From the NCBI RefSeq assembly GCF_018320785.1, contig NC_054870.1:1613199-1677198 (forward strand): a stretch of 64,000 bases of DNA, given 5' to 3'. This stretch comes from Cheilinus undulatus. Its lineage: Eukaryota > Chordata > Actinopteri > Labriformes > Labridae. A program made the position numbers and the translations under genes. How positions within the stretch are numbered: position 1 is the stretch's first letter; each line of letters begins with the position of its first letter. Positions 48,701 to 58,118 of the stretch are shown here, piece after piece. The notes beneath the pieces are model-generated. The model did no database searches and was not told the origin of the DNA. It saw only the letters and a program-made list of their open reading frames with translations.

Positions 48701-51700
48701 TGGGGCTGCTTTGCTGCTTCAGGACCTGGACCGCTTGCTGTGATTGATGGAACCATGAATTCTGCTGTCCACCAAAAAATCCTGAAGGCCAACGTCCGGC
48801 CATCAGTTCATGACCTCAGGATCAAGCACACTTGGGTTATGCAGAAGGACAACAAACATACCAGCAAGTCCACCTCTGAGTGGCTCAAAAAACAAAATTA
48901 AGGTTTTGGAGTGGCCAAGTCAAAGTCTGGACTTCCAATTGAGATGGTGTGACCTTAAACGGGCAGTTCCTGCTGGAAAACCCTCCAATATGGCTGAGTT
49001 GAAACAATTCTGTGAAGAGTGGGACAACATTCCTCCACAGCGATGAGAAAGACTCATCACCAGTTATCACAAACGCTTGATTTCAGTTATTGCTGCCAAC
49101 GGTGGAACAACCAGTTATTAGGTTCAGGGGGCAATTACTTTTTCACACAGGGACAGATAGGTTTGGATTTTTTCCCCCTTAATAAATAAAATCAGAATTT
49201 GGAAACTGCATTTTGTATTTACTTGGGTTGTCTTTTTGAGATATAAAAATGGTTTGATGATCTGAAACATTTAGGTGTGATAAATATGCAAAAAAATAAA
49301 AAAATCAGAAATCAGGGAGGAGGCAAGACACTGTTAATTCTATATGATATTTGCAGTAGTTTGAAGTCAACCAGTATTGATCTGTCCTTTATCCTTCCAG
49401 CATTATTGATGCATCAAACAAAGACGTGGATGTGTTGCTCCTTCTGTCTGACAAAGCCTATTACATCGCTTTGTAAGTGTGGCTTTAAAACTCTCAACAT
49501 TTTAGTTTAGATACTGTGTTTCTAGATTCACTTATGTTTGCATTTATTTTCTTGCAGCTATGATGAAGAAGCTGATAAAGTCAACCAATACCAGCGCCTC
49601 AATTTAGAGGGTTTGGAAAAGATTGAGATTGGTAAAAGTTCAAACTGAAAGGAAATAAGGGTCCTTGTTTACTTATTTAGTGATCCAGGACTTCAAAATT
49701 GTGCTTTACAGTCCCTTTGTGCCATATCAGATATTTGCTGAATATAGATGTAGAAAAACAGAATCCCTTACATTGCAGGTTGTTTCTTCATGCAGGTCCA
49801 GAGCCTACACTGTTTGGGAAGCCCAAGTTCTGCTGCATGCGTTTGCATTACAGGAGTGAAGAGACAAGTGGATATTTCCACACACTCAGAGCAACGACAC
49901 GAAACCCTGAGGATGATGGAAAAGGTAGTCTGAAACTCAACAGAGGCCTTTAATAGAAGGAAAGAATAATTTTAGAAACTACACTGCATTCACTCGTGAA
50001 AACTTAAAGCATGTTTTGTTGCATTTTAGACACATTACAATGCATAGCTGAGATGCTCCGCATCACTAAACAGTCCCTGGGTTCGGACTTACTGGTGGTT
50101 GAGAAGAAGCTGGAAAGGTAAGACATCTTCTAGATCACGGGTGTCAAACTCAAGGTCCAGGGGCCAAATCTGGCCCGTGGAACGATTATATTCAGCCCGC
50201 AAGATCATATGATATTTGTAGTATAGCTGGCCCACCAGTATGAGGTCTGCAGATTTCCTCAAGTATTATAATTTAAACTTCAACTTGATTATTTAAGATA
50301 TCCTTGTTAAGCCATTGTTACAACCCGGCTCCGAGGCTGCAACATAAATGGGAGGCGAGACAAGGTAGAAGCTGTTTAGCCAACAATTTATTTACAAACA
50401 GGCAGGAATACACCGACCAAATTCAGTTCCCAACACAATAAAGAAATAATCAGCCGCTCCGCCGTGCGAGCCGTGAGGGAGAGAGAGCCCAGCCACTGAT
50501 CCAGGAGGCAGATTTAAAGGGGAGACTACACCGGGCCCAGGTGTAGCTCATTCTCCTGATGACTCTGACCCTGCTTTCCCCTGACCCTGCAACCAGAGAG
50601 CAAAAAGAAACCAGCAAACAGGAAAAGAGGAACACCTAGAGTTCTGGAGGGGTCGTCACACCATAAAAATCTAAAAAAGTAAAGAGTAGTCAAGGATGTG
50701 GGGAAAGAAACTAATATGTGTTTTATTTCATGATTTCAATTTTGCATTTTAAGATTACGACTCAAACTTATGATTTTGACTTTTTTTTTTCATGCTTTGA
50801 CCTTTTCAACTCATTATTTTGATTTTATGTCAACTTTTTTATCTTTTAGATTCCCAATTTTAAATTTTAAGTCATATTTTGACCTTTTCAACTCCTTACT
50901 TTGGCTTTTTAATCCCATATTTTGACTTTTAAAAACATACTTTAAATTTTTTCTCATATTTTGACATTTTAAATGACTAATTTTTACTTTTTATATCATA
51001 TTTTGATCTTTTACCCTCCCAGTTTTGAATTTAAGTTATATTTTTAACGTTTTAAGTCATCATTTTGAATTCTAGCTCATATTTTGACATTTTTGACTCC
51101 TAATTTTTAGCTTTTTAATCCAATATTTTGACCTATCAGACTCACAATTTATGATTTTAAGTCATATTTTGACTTTTAAAGTCATGATTTCAAATTTGAT
51201 CTCATATTTTCACCTTTCAAACTTGTGATTTCAACTTTCTCCTCATATATTTGCTCTTTAAAAACTTTTTTCTGTTTTTAATATTGTGTTCTTTTGAGCT
51301 AATATATTGGAATTTTTATCTCAGATTGTGAGCCTTTAAACTTGTCATTTTAACTTTTTTGAATTTCCAAATGGTTTATCATCAGTGCTGGGTTTTTTTC
51401 AGATTTTATTACTGGTGAAAATAAGGTTGACAGTTATGGTTAAATGTTGACCCTGTTAGGCCCTCAGGTTAGACCTCAATGCCGAATCAGGCCCCTGCTG
51501 TGATTGAGTTTGACACCCCTGTTCTCGATATTAAGAATTAATCTATTGTTTTAGATAAGATGTAAAACTATTAGAATGTCAGCTCCTGGATTTTTACCTA
51601 CTGTTGGTTGGTTTTGTGAAATTCTGTGTTCCAGGCGGCAGTGTAAACCACCAGAGGATTTGATGGCCATTCAGAACAAACCTGCTGACCAGGGAAGCTC

Positions 51701-52787
51701 TGGTCTGGCACAGGGCAAAAGTTTTCTCCTGAACAAATTCTCCTCTCTCAATCAAAAAGTGAAACAGACCAAGACAAATGTAAACATGGGCTCGTTTAAG
51801 CCGCTTGGGAGATTAGGCACCTTCTCTAAACCAGATGTTAAAGTCAATTTCCTTAAGCCTACTATGCATGTCAACCTTTGGAAGTCTGACAGCAGCCTGG
51901 AGACATCAGAAAACAACCCTGCAACAGTATGCATGAAAGATATTGGAGATGACAACTCCGATATCTCTGACGACTCTGACTCTTACATTTCTGATCCAGA
52001 GCAGCCGTGCTCTAGTTCTCTAGAAAACATGGACTATGTGCTGCCCAGTTGTGGCATTGTAGCATCAAATCCACGGCTGGGTAGTAGGTCCCAGTCTGTT
52101 GCTAGTGTGGAGCTAAATATTCCCACCATGATTCGGGTCACTGAGTGTGATGAGACCCAGAAGAGCCCATGTCAGGCAAGTAACGAGTCACCAGGGGCTG
52201 CCTCAGTGGCGGAAGAAGCCATTCTTATTGACTTTGGTACTCCCATTGATGCCTACTGTCACCAGTTTGTCCACGATGCACAGACCAAACCTGTTGAGGT
52301 GTTTGGAGAGCAACCACTACCTGCTGCTGCTCCTCTCAACCTTGCGGTGCCTGTGCAGAATAAGATCCCTGCAGACTCAGACAAGCCGTCAAGCTCAGAG
52401 CAGCATCAGCAGGAGGAGCCCCAGCTCCTCAGGCCATCCCAGCTGGATGTTGAATGCACTACTTCTGGTTTCAACCTCCTCACTGTCCAAAAACCCACTT
52501 CTGTGGCCTCGGGGGGTTCTCAGAGGAGTCTGAGTTCACAGATGGAAGGCAGCCAAGGCCCCTCACCTGCTGACAGCAATGGCAGCAGAGTAGTCTCCCC
52601 ATTTGCCAAGATCAAGAGCTCAATGGTCCAGGTGGCAAGCCTCACCCAAGCTGGACTAACACAAGGCATCAACTTTGCTGTGGCAAAAGTACAGAAGAGC
52701 CCAGAGCCAGAATCTGTCAATGAAGCCCAAGAAAGTGAGCTGAAGGCAATGTTTACACAGTGCCAGACCAGGATTATTCAGATCTAG
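21720..52787 (+). CDS. inpp5f: INPP5F / Sac2 phosphoinositide 4-phosphatase
   Basis: Twenty coding exons: 21720-21816, 32838-32918, 33302-33438, 35950-36078, 36196-36363, 36828-36884, 37542-37740, 38803-38982, 39372-39439, 43152-43276, 43369-43446, 43627-43747, 45600-45728, 45889-46006, 46107-46305, 49401-49472, 49558-49631, 49796-49924, 50030-50117, 51635-52787. They total 3402 nt, or 1133 residues plus stop (human 1132), and phase holds at every junction. The protein starts MELFQAKD. A Sac domain follows in the N-terminal half, with CMDCLDRTN at 458-466 (Cys458, Arg464), then a hSac2 homology domain at roughly 590-760 and a Ser-rich tail ending QCQTRIIQI. The family removes the 4-phosphate from PI4P on endosomal membranes. 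Exon/intron structure and length suggest an intact gene. Introns 1, 3, 7, 9, 12, 15 and 19 are enlarged by repeats. Confidence 0.97.
21817..22590. other. Start of INPP5F intron 1, no feature recognised
   Basis: Unique-looking intronic sequence between exon 1 and the minisatellite. No extra exon or transposon end was identified. Confidence 0.4.
22591..29760 (+). repeat. 46-bp minisatellite, about 156 units, in INPP5F intron 1
   Basis: Array with a 46-bp period, built around GATATAGGCTGATATTTACA followed by a variable linker and GGTGGATATTTAAGG. The period is fixed by GATATAGGCT at 22645 and 22691. Linker types (GATAAGCAA, GATAATATA, GATAATCAA, GGTGATAAA, AATGATGAAGATAGACA, GTTATTTAAGTT) are reused in mixed order. 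The unit has stops in all frames and no coding potential. Near-identical blocks within the array point to recent block duplication (separate entry). Degenerate edges grade into intron sequence at both ends. Confidence 0.97.
26290..29150 (+). repeat. Tandem duplication of a 1426-bp, 31-unit block
   Basis: Sequence at about 26290-27720 recurs at about 27716-29150 with a constant offset of 1426 bp (31 x 46). The match includes rare variants: the GATAGTTACAG unit (26531 and 27957), the ATTTATAGATTATA unit (26476 and 27902), AATGATGAAG (27311 and 28737). Spot checks across the block found no difference. Outside these limits the unit order diverges. Confidence 0.85.
30110..30840 (+). repeat. RecQ-helicase-like remnant repeat, copy 2 (INPP5F intron 1)
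   Basis: Homologue of 15225-15870. The stretch after 30420 reads as SELDHIS, two stops, then KEE-RTALKAFLGRKN, followed by a decayed loop-like segment. That order fits the beginning of a RecQ-like helicase core, with the Walker A region destroyed by indels and stops. A 107-residue frame from 30500 is a by-product in another frame. Confidence 0.45.
30841..32837. other. Rest of INPP5F intron 1
   Basis: Contains a Harbinger-type terminal fragment at about 31171-31386 and, at about 31480-31870, a decayed repeat with GGTACCAG/TATCGATACTT words and a CCCAACCC end resembling a fish MITE. The remainder up to exon 2 shows nothing I recognise. Confidence 0.4.
31171..31386. mobile_element. End fragment of a PIF/Harbinger-type MITE
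   Basis: Shares GTTCTGAGCAGGGCTGAAAC, GGGGTTTTTAGACATGCAAA and the end TGTCCCCTTTAA with the right end of the element at 34165-35475. The other end is missing. Confidence 0.65.
34417..34665 (+). pseudogene. MADF/Myb-like DNA-binding protein remnant of Harbinger
   Basis: Reads MADFEELLVTEVRKYKHLYD, then SSLKDHRDCQMIKKSWIEIS and KTVGKEEEWCRGKI before a stop. This is the MADF pattern (acidic start, YDxS, W..I, cysteine near the end of the helix) found in the accessory gene of fish Harbinger elements. The C-terminal half of the usual protein is missing. Best translation start is the ATG at 34501; the frame opens further upstream. Confidence 0.65.
34678..34911 (-). pseudogene. Harbinger transposase N-terminal remnant
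   Basis: The minus-strand frame includes RRWPLRPLNQERKDKDEYN, like the RRWWVRPLNxxR motif that opens the nuclease protein of Harbinger elements. It stops after about 20 further residues and the catalytic DDE region is absent. Confidence 0.6.
37747..38614 (+). mobile_element. hAT-like MITE (GTGTCAAACTC family), copy B, at the INPP5F exon 7 donor
   Basis: Left end CACAGGTGTCAAACTC, right end GAGTTTGACACCCCTG. Perfect 8-bp duplication AGGTAGAG at 37739-37746 and 38615-38622. The left copy straddles the exon 7 border (exon ends at 37740 with ...GCAG; GTAGAG follows), so insertion was into the splice donor itself and duplicated it. Interior AT-rich with TTTTGACCTTTT words. No transposase. Confidence 0.9.
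39575..40386 (+). mobile_element. Decayed Tc1/mariner relic, INPP5F intron 9
   Basis: Starts at TA/GTGCATCTTAATAAAT and ends near ATATATTAAGATGCAT. Sequence at 40010-40130 (CACAGTGAGTGATGGTTTGG, TGGAGATACTGATTT) matches the transposase region of the neighbouring element at 42155-42310 but is broken by indels and stops. Lies about 10 bp from that relative. Confidence 0.7.
40800..41724 (+). mobile_element. 5'-truncated L2-type LINE
   Basis: Encodes the end of a reverse transcriptase. The first part (IKAWMTSNQLKLNSNKTELM) is in one frame. After a frameshift near 41020 the rest (SRLDYCNGVLSGVP, LQYVQNSAARVLTRT, HWLPI, AFSAAAPNLWNTLP) continues to 41594. The 3' end has GGCGCTATATAAATTCAAG and an ATT microsatellite tail, typical of L2. 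Insertion is placed by comparing the two arms of the host palindrome: the arm is continuous to ...CAGGTCAT and resumes at CTGCAT. Confidence 0.85.
42165..42614 (+). pseudogene. Tc1/mariner transposase, C-terminal half (right arm)
   Basis: A 149-residue open frame: IWAAMASAGVGPL, QQDLASAHSAKGTK with the second catalytic Asp of QQDxAxxH, and WPANWPDLNPIENLWGIVKR with the catalytic Glu, ending KGGPAEY. The first Asp and the DNA-binding part are absent. A degraded copy runs in reverse in the left arm (within 41740-42120). Confidence 0.8.
43627..43747 (+). CDS. inpp5f: INPP5F exon 12, Sac catalytic loop
   Basis: Carries the P-loop CMDCLDRT (Cys458 nucleophile, Arg464), preceded by CKQEGIFRVN and followed by NVVQAAIARVVMEQQ. 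All residues needed for Sac phosphatase activity are present. Borders: CTCCAG acceptor, CAG/GTGAGT donor. Confidence 0.95.
44881..45400. mobile_element. MITE of the GGGCTG(A/G)ACAATTTG family, copy 2 (INPP5F intron 12)
   Basis: Starts AAGGCTGGGAAATTAATTGC and ends CCAAATCATTCAGCCTTA. Contains a TTCTGC/GCAGAAGGTGCAATATTT block shared with 20324-20985 in reverse orientation. Confidence 0.6.
46454..47259. mobile_element. hAT-like MITE filled with GTGGCAAAAATG-type repeats (INPP5F intron 15)
   Basis: Ends CAGCATTACTCAA and TTGAGTATTACTG, flanked by CTTTAGAC (46446-46453) and CTCTAGAC (47260-47267), 7 of 8 identical. The interior (about 46530-47040) is a run of degenerate words of the form GTGGCAAAAATG/AGTGGCAAAAA. 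The frames on both strands here come from that low-complexity DNA. Confidence 0.8.
47767..49334 (+). mobile_element. Tc1-like transposon with broken transposase (INPP5F intron 15)
   Basis: About 1.57 kb, flanked by TA (47765-47766, 49335-49336). Long inverted repeats include ATATTTGCCCCCTTTCTGAT at the left. The plus-strand transposase begins near ATG 48145 and is shifted within 15 codons. It then reads IEIYQSGKGYKDISKALG and RSGRPTKMTPRVQR, a stop, further breaks, and a last open piece MPTVKHGGVSVMVWGCFAAS at 48662-48901. The Asp/Asn block reads QKDNKHTS with a residue loss. Not functional. Confidence 0.85.
48662..48901 (+). pseudogene. Tc1 transposase fragment containing the KHGG block
   Basis: Open piece of 79 residues. 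Its first 13 residues, MPTVKHGGVSVMV, align with the 13-residue unit of the minisatellite at 1-2744 (TPTIKHGGGTAMV). The corresponding 39 bases share 27 identities by hand count. Confidence 0.75.
50136..51521 (+). mobile_element. hAT-like MITE (GTGTCAAACTC family), copy C, with nested solo LTR
   Basis: Ends CACGGGTGTCAAACT and GAGTTTGACACCCCTG. Flanks TTCTAGAT (50128-50135) and TTCTCGAT (51522-51529) agree at 7 of 8. The AT-rich interior of TCATATTTTGACTTTT words is longer than in copy B, partly because of the LTR. Lies in INPP5F intron 19, about 110 bp before the last exon. Confidence 0.85.
50316..50660 (-). mobile_element. Solo LTR, 345 bp, with 4-bp target duplication
   Basis: Begins TG and ends CA, with CCAT on both sides (50312-50315, 50661-50664). 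Copies A and B lack this block at the matching place. Read on the minus strand it starts TGTGACGACCCCTCC, has TTTAAA midway and an AATAAA signal shortly before the end GGGTTGTAACA, the normal order of promoter and poly(A) signal. No internal retroelement sequence remains, so it arose by LTR recombination. Probably a Gypsy-type fish LTR. Confidence 0.8.
51635..52787 (+). CDS. inpp5f: INPP5F exon 20, C-terminal regulatory tail
   Basis: Long terminal exon of 384 residues plus stop. It contains LNKFSSLNQKVKQTKTNVN, then KVNFLKP and VNLWKSDSSLET, a short acidic Asp/Ser run at about 51946-52000, DYVLPSCGIVASNPRLGSRS, and the conserved end SPFAKIKSSMVQVASLTQAG ... MFTQCQTRIIQI. The middle (about 52140-52500) is poorly conserved, as in other species. 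Acceptor GTTCCAG. Confidence 0.93.
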
Positions 52788-53729
52788 TGCTTTCTGAAGT
52801 AGCCGAGTTGTTTTTGTGTAGAAACTTCCTGTTTGGTAGCAGTAGCAAAAGCTTGCACCTAGTGTCACTACTTGGCCAACAAATCCACTCTTTAAATTAC
52901 CCCTTGATTAAACTAGTCGATGTTGTTGGCATCTCTTGTACAATTTTTACAGATATATATTTTAGGTCAACATGAGGGCGACTATGTTTACATGCACATG
53001 ATTCTGGATGCCTGGTCAGTTTTTATACAAAGGAAGTCTGCATCATTTTTACCATGCAACTTAAAAAATAATGGATTACAATGTTGGGTGGTCTCTTTTA
53101 TAATTTTAGTCATTTATAATTCTGTAACACAATAACTTAGAATGAAGATATCCCTGCCCTTCAGAAAATGCAATAATACTGCTGATGCAGCAGAACCAAT
53201 GCTGGAATAGCATTAGGTTAAGTATTTAGGGAATGTTTAATCATTTCAGAGTTAAAAATGTGTTCAGCTGCAGGACAAGAAATCTGCAGATGAAAGAGCA
53301 AAAGGTCTGCACACTGTTCAGCTTTCATTGAGTAACTTTAGGGATGAACAATATTATCTGCATAATAGCGACTGCTGGTTTAGCTGATTATAGCTTAAAA
53401 AGTAAAATGATCCCCATCAGCACAGACAAAGTTACCCGTATATTGGCTGAAAATATTCCAGAAGGGAAATTAAAGTTTTAAAGTAACTCACTTGAAAACA
53501 AAAAATACATGATTATAAAAGGCTGACCAGAATGCATTTCTGCATTTTTAACTTCATGCTAACATTTAATGGCTATGGCCATTAATGGGCTAACAAATTT
53601 AGCATTTCTTGGTGCTAATTTAACTTCAAAAACGGTTTGATGGGCAATGTCGAGATAAATAGGTTGTTCAGTGAATAATTTACATTCAGTAAAATGGTTT
53701 TATTTTGGAGACATGGCAGTTCTTAGCAC

Positions 53730-54214
53730 CAAGGTTATTACAGTTAACTAAAACTAACTAAAACTGTATTGTGTGCTCACAAAACTAAAATGAAATAGCT
53801 TTTGCAACAAAATCTCCTTAGTTTTAGTCTTTGACACTAACATACTGACTGACATGAATACCAAAGCCTGGAGAGGGTAAAATCACTGGATTTGATTGAA
53901 GATAACTTCATACATTGGTAATTTTAGGTCTTCTTTGGTATACAAACATTGAAATTAAAAAATTACTTTGAAAAGCCTTTTCGAGTTTTGCCCTTGGTAG
54001 GTATTCCATATTGCCGAAAAAGCTAAAACCAACACTGAAACTAATAAAAGTAAACTAAAACGATGCTTTTTTTGCAAAATAAAAGCTAAACAAAAAAAAA
54101 AAAAAAAAAAAAACATCAGTAAGAACTACTTAAAAGTAAACTGAAATTTGAAATAAAAAGTAAAAACTAAATAAAAATGAAAGCTGTTGAAAATCCAAAA
54201 CTGTTATAACCTTG
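53730..54214. mobile_element. hAT-like MITE (AAGGTTATTACAGTTAAC type)
   Basis: Left CAAGGTTATTACAGTT, right AACTGTTATAACCTTG. Duplication CTTAGCAC (53722-53729) versus CTTAGCAT (54215-54222), 7 of 8. Interior of AAACTAAAACT words with an A20 run near 54094. Confidence 0.85.
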
Positions 54215-54419
54215 CTTAGCATTGCCTGACTACTGCTTTCTTTTTGTTGTTTAATGGTGGTTAGCAACGGCTTCGTTTGCTCTATAACCACTATCTGATA
54301 TCAGATAGTTTTAAATAAAATAAAAATTACATGAATCTTGATGTTGTCTTTTGTAAATAAAGGTATCATTGGGAGCTGAACAGCTGTTCTGCAGTGAATT
54401 TGAACACTCAGATCCTTAA

Positions 54420-54914
54420 AGGTCACATATTTTACCCTTTAAAGACAAGTTTTTATTGATCTCAGTGGTCCCCAAAACATGCCTGTGAAGTTTGTTTCTT
54501 TAAAAACCCTGCATGTCTAAAAGCCCCTCTGTTTCAGCCCTGCTCAGAACAAGCTGTTTGTGTCTGTGGCTTTAAATGTTAATGAGCTGTCTGACTCCGC
54601 CCCTTTTAGAAAATGGATGTGGCTAATGAATGTGGCTCTTCTGATCCTCCTCTCAGCTGATAGCTGAGATGGATCAGGAACAGTGGGCAGAACTTTCTTC
54701 CAAGCAGGGAGGGCAACTGAACCTGGGGGCGGGGCTAACTCCCCACATGACATTATGAGGGGAAATCTGAGAGCGGCTTGTTTCAGCACACATTTTCTGA
54801 AAGGTGGAGAGGTGGGGGGGTGTGGATTTTTCTGATTCTTGGGGAGATTGGGGACAGGCCAGGGGCAAATATTTTTGTTAGAAAGGCCTGAAAAAGTGTA
54901 TTTTGCTGTGACCT
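54420..54914 (-). mobile_element. PIF/Harbinger-type MITE, third copy
   Basis: Starts after TAA with AGGTCACATATTTTACCC and ends GCTGTGACCT. The block GTTTCAGCCCTGCTCAGAAC is the complement of that in 34165-35475 and 31171-31386. Lacks the MADF and transposase remnants. Minus-strand frames here are by-products. Confidence 0.7.
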
Positions 54915-56600
54915 ATAAACACACCCTCATTTCAAATAAGTAAGGCATAAGAAGCGTACACTCATACACTCAGAATGGTGTAAAGGTATTTTGGTGCATG
55001 TAAACATGACCCCCTTTTTGCTTGCATGTAAGGTTTATGGTATAAACTAGGATCGACATGACAGAGAGCTGCATGTTGGGAGATTCAGTCTAAATTTATG
55101 GTGTACCTTTTCCTCCTCTATATGCAGCTCACCTATTGGAATTAGTGACATAGACTTGGTAACTACCATAGCTTTAGTTGGTATCTGTTGTGGAAAAATC
55201 TGACCAAATATCCTGTGTGATTCCAAAAGGTTGATTCTGTGTTCATGACTTAATTTGTATAGCTGTTAGAAACTAGCCAGAGGACTTAGTGTACATAGTT
55301 ATGGTATCAATATTGCCAAGTGTAACTTAGAGAAATACTGTAATAGAATTTACTTCACAAGACCTTAGTAAGAGAACCCTGGTTATAATGTGTACAGTCT
55401 ATTTGAATCCAGACTTCCTGTCAGCGTTTAGTTTTGATGGTTGGGTGGCAGCTTATTTAGTTTATTCTACGGAACATTCTGCAATGTTGTTGTTAATGAA
55501 TAACCAGAAAAATTATGTTTGGGGTTGTTATTAGTACATATGTGCATTGAAGCAATCATCCTCCTCATGGTAACTACTTTCATATATTTCTCTAGAGTCA
55601 GTGTTGTACATTACTGTTGCATGTTAAAGACAGGAGAGTAGCACCAAGTAGAAATATGCAACTGAACCCACAGGGGAATACTGATGCTGTATGTAGTCCC
55701 CAAACTGAAAACATTTGCCTTAACAAGAATTGAAGATGGTTTATGTATATCAGGTATTTATGGCAAAATCTACCTTTTTAAGTTACATTTGGTGTACTGT
55801 ATTTACAATAATGTTCAGGGTTTATCGTGTCATGCTTTATCCTCAGATATTCCATGTACTGCCACTAACATCCTCCATGGTCTTCATTGTCATTGAATAA
55901 TTTTGTAACTGTTGGGTTTAATATTTATGTGTGTATGGGTGTTGGTGCATCCTTGCTCTAACTGATATTTAACTGCTAACTACGCTGGTTTAAGTGTGCA
56001 AGAATTAGAACTCCATGCTAAAACTCTGCTCACTCCATATACTGCTAACACATTTTATTTGATCTGTTTAAAGGAAAGCAGACCTCTAGTGGATTACTTA
56101 CTATTTAACGTGGGTGTGGTGATCGCTGTAATGCAGTCTTCATGTAGAGGCTATGGGTGTTTTTTTCTAGGATTGCAAACACTGGAGGAGTTCTCAAGCA
56201 GAATAGAAACTTATTCTGTTTTCAACTGTGTGGATTAAGTTCCATGGACCAATAATCCTCAACATTAATGATAACGACCAGACCAACCATTGTTGGGATC
56301 TGGGTTTATATGCAAATGCTGACAGCCTTATTTGACCCCTTTGTTTAAGTGTGTGAGATTTCCCTCTTTTCCTGTTCAACAAGAAGTGCTTTTGCAGCCA
56401 CCTCTTTATTTTTGTGTGGTTGTTCTCCCTTTCCATTCAGAAAGATAATGACAAATAGATATCACTGTTTCAGCACCTTTTCAAGTACGAGCACCATTTC
56501 TGTCCCTGCTCCGTTGTTCTATTTACAATTGTCATTGTTTAACACAGTGTTCTGAGGTTGTATTTATTGTCTATTAAAGTAACCTATTTATTCTAATCTT

Positions 56601-57349
56601 TGCGTGTGTTCTTTCACATTTCCTTACAGCAAAAGTAGAAGAAAGAAGAGGTGATATAGTAAACATGTTATATATACATGGGCAGTTAGGTGTGGGTGTA
56701 AGAGGTATGGCTATTAATAATGAGACAGAGCTTATGAGGATAAAACCATACGGTTCACACTCACTGTTAAATATGAAAGTCCCTGCAAAGTGATCATTTC
56801 AAATTTAAAAACATGCTTCTGATCAGAGTAGAGAGACAGAAGGTGGAGATTAAATTTACTGTTTTCTGGTACAAATCTCATGATTCTTTTAATGACCAGC
56901 AGGTCGTCATTGCTGCTAGATTTGGGAACAAAAACACACATTTTAACTGACTGTTAACTTTCAGTAAAGGCAGCTAATAATTGAGATGAACTGCTCAGTG
57001 AACTTATCTCATGGTGGGGCCATTCCCCATCAAGACTGATGATGTCATGGGCTCAGATATTTGCCCTGAGCATATAAAACCCAGCCAGGAAAGATGTGAG
57101 GGACTTTCTAACATTCTAAAATCCAGTCCCACATAGATCTCAGAGCTCTCATGTTTAACCTTCTTCAAGGATACCTCATGTGTTTAGATAATGCTCGGAT
57201 TTAAAGGTTAATTATTCACGTACAGCTGCTGTGTGTCCAATAAGTTCACTGCCAGCTACTGACTGAAGCGCACGTGCTTTTGCCAAAGTGTCGGAAAATG
57301 ATTAGCTTAGCTAGTTGAGAAACAAATTGTATTATACAACCAGCAGCTG
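56601..57349. other. Intergenic DNA, nothing recognised
   Basis: No coding frame, RNA gene or repeat end supported. Confidence 0.4.
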
Positions 57350-58110
57350 AATCTGTTGGTCCATTCACTGAGGTGTGTGGGGAACTCTGCATGTCACAGC
57401 CACGTGTTTGATCGAACTAAAGATTTACTGAAGGCAGAGAGGAGGTCCAAGACCAGGAACGTTCTGGACATCCATGACCATCAGAAACTTCTGAAAACAT
57501 TCAACGACCTGAACAAATGGTTGGAATTGATCACCGACTCAGGATAAGAATGAGAGCAGAAATGGTCTTCACTGATAAAGAGGCAGCTCCACTAATTAAT
57601 GATTGAAATTAATTAATGAAAATTTGAACATGACAAACTTGTGTTCCAAAGCTTAGGACTCCTGATGGAAAGGAAAAATTCTGCAGACACATTTTGGAAC
57701 AAAGCTACTTTTTTAGGAGTGATTACATGCGATGAAATCGGATCTTCCAATACTATTCCGAGACAAAACACCAGTCAGTGCTTGGAAAACACCATTGTCA
57801 CCAAGGATGAAGGAAGCTCAACAAAGACGGTCCAAATTTAAGGCCATGCTAATCGTTCTCTTTCAGACTGAGAGGATCATTATGGGTCAACGGTGAATCA
57901 ACACTACTGCAAACAGGTTCTAGAAAAACAGAGAAAATGTCTGAAAAAAGGGCACAGCTGTGGGTTCATTCTTCATCAGAACAACGCTCCAGCTCACAGT
58001 TAAGAAGTTTGTGGACAAAAACAAACCACAGTGATGATCGCCCTCCCTGTTCTCCTGATCTTTCCTATATCTTTCCAATTTCCTAAGCTCAAATCTGAGC
58101 TAAGAGGAAC
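57350..58110 (+). pseudogene. Mariner-type transposase relic
   Basis: Ordered remnants on the plus strand: DLLKAERRSKTRNVLD near 57420; GSTVNQHYCKQVLEKQRKC near 57890; FILHQNNAPAHS near 57968, the second catalytic block with Asp replaced by Asn; and FPKLKSELRG near 58080, the usual sequence after the third acidic residue. Several stops and gaps. Ends not defined; a hAT fragment begins at 58119. Confidence 0.65.
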
Positions 58111-58118
58111 GTTTAGAG

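Larger units (their letters stand above)
52788..56600 (+). other. INPP5F 3' UTR and flank
   Basis: No coding frame of note. Candidate poly(A) signals: AATAAA near 54354 and ATTAAA at 56573-56578 followed by GT-rich DNA. If the distal site is used, the UTR is about 3.8 kb and includes two transposons (53730-54214, 54420-54914). Confidence 0.45.
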
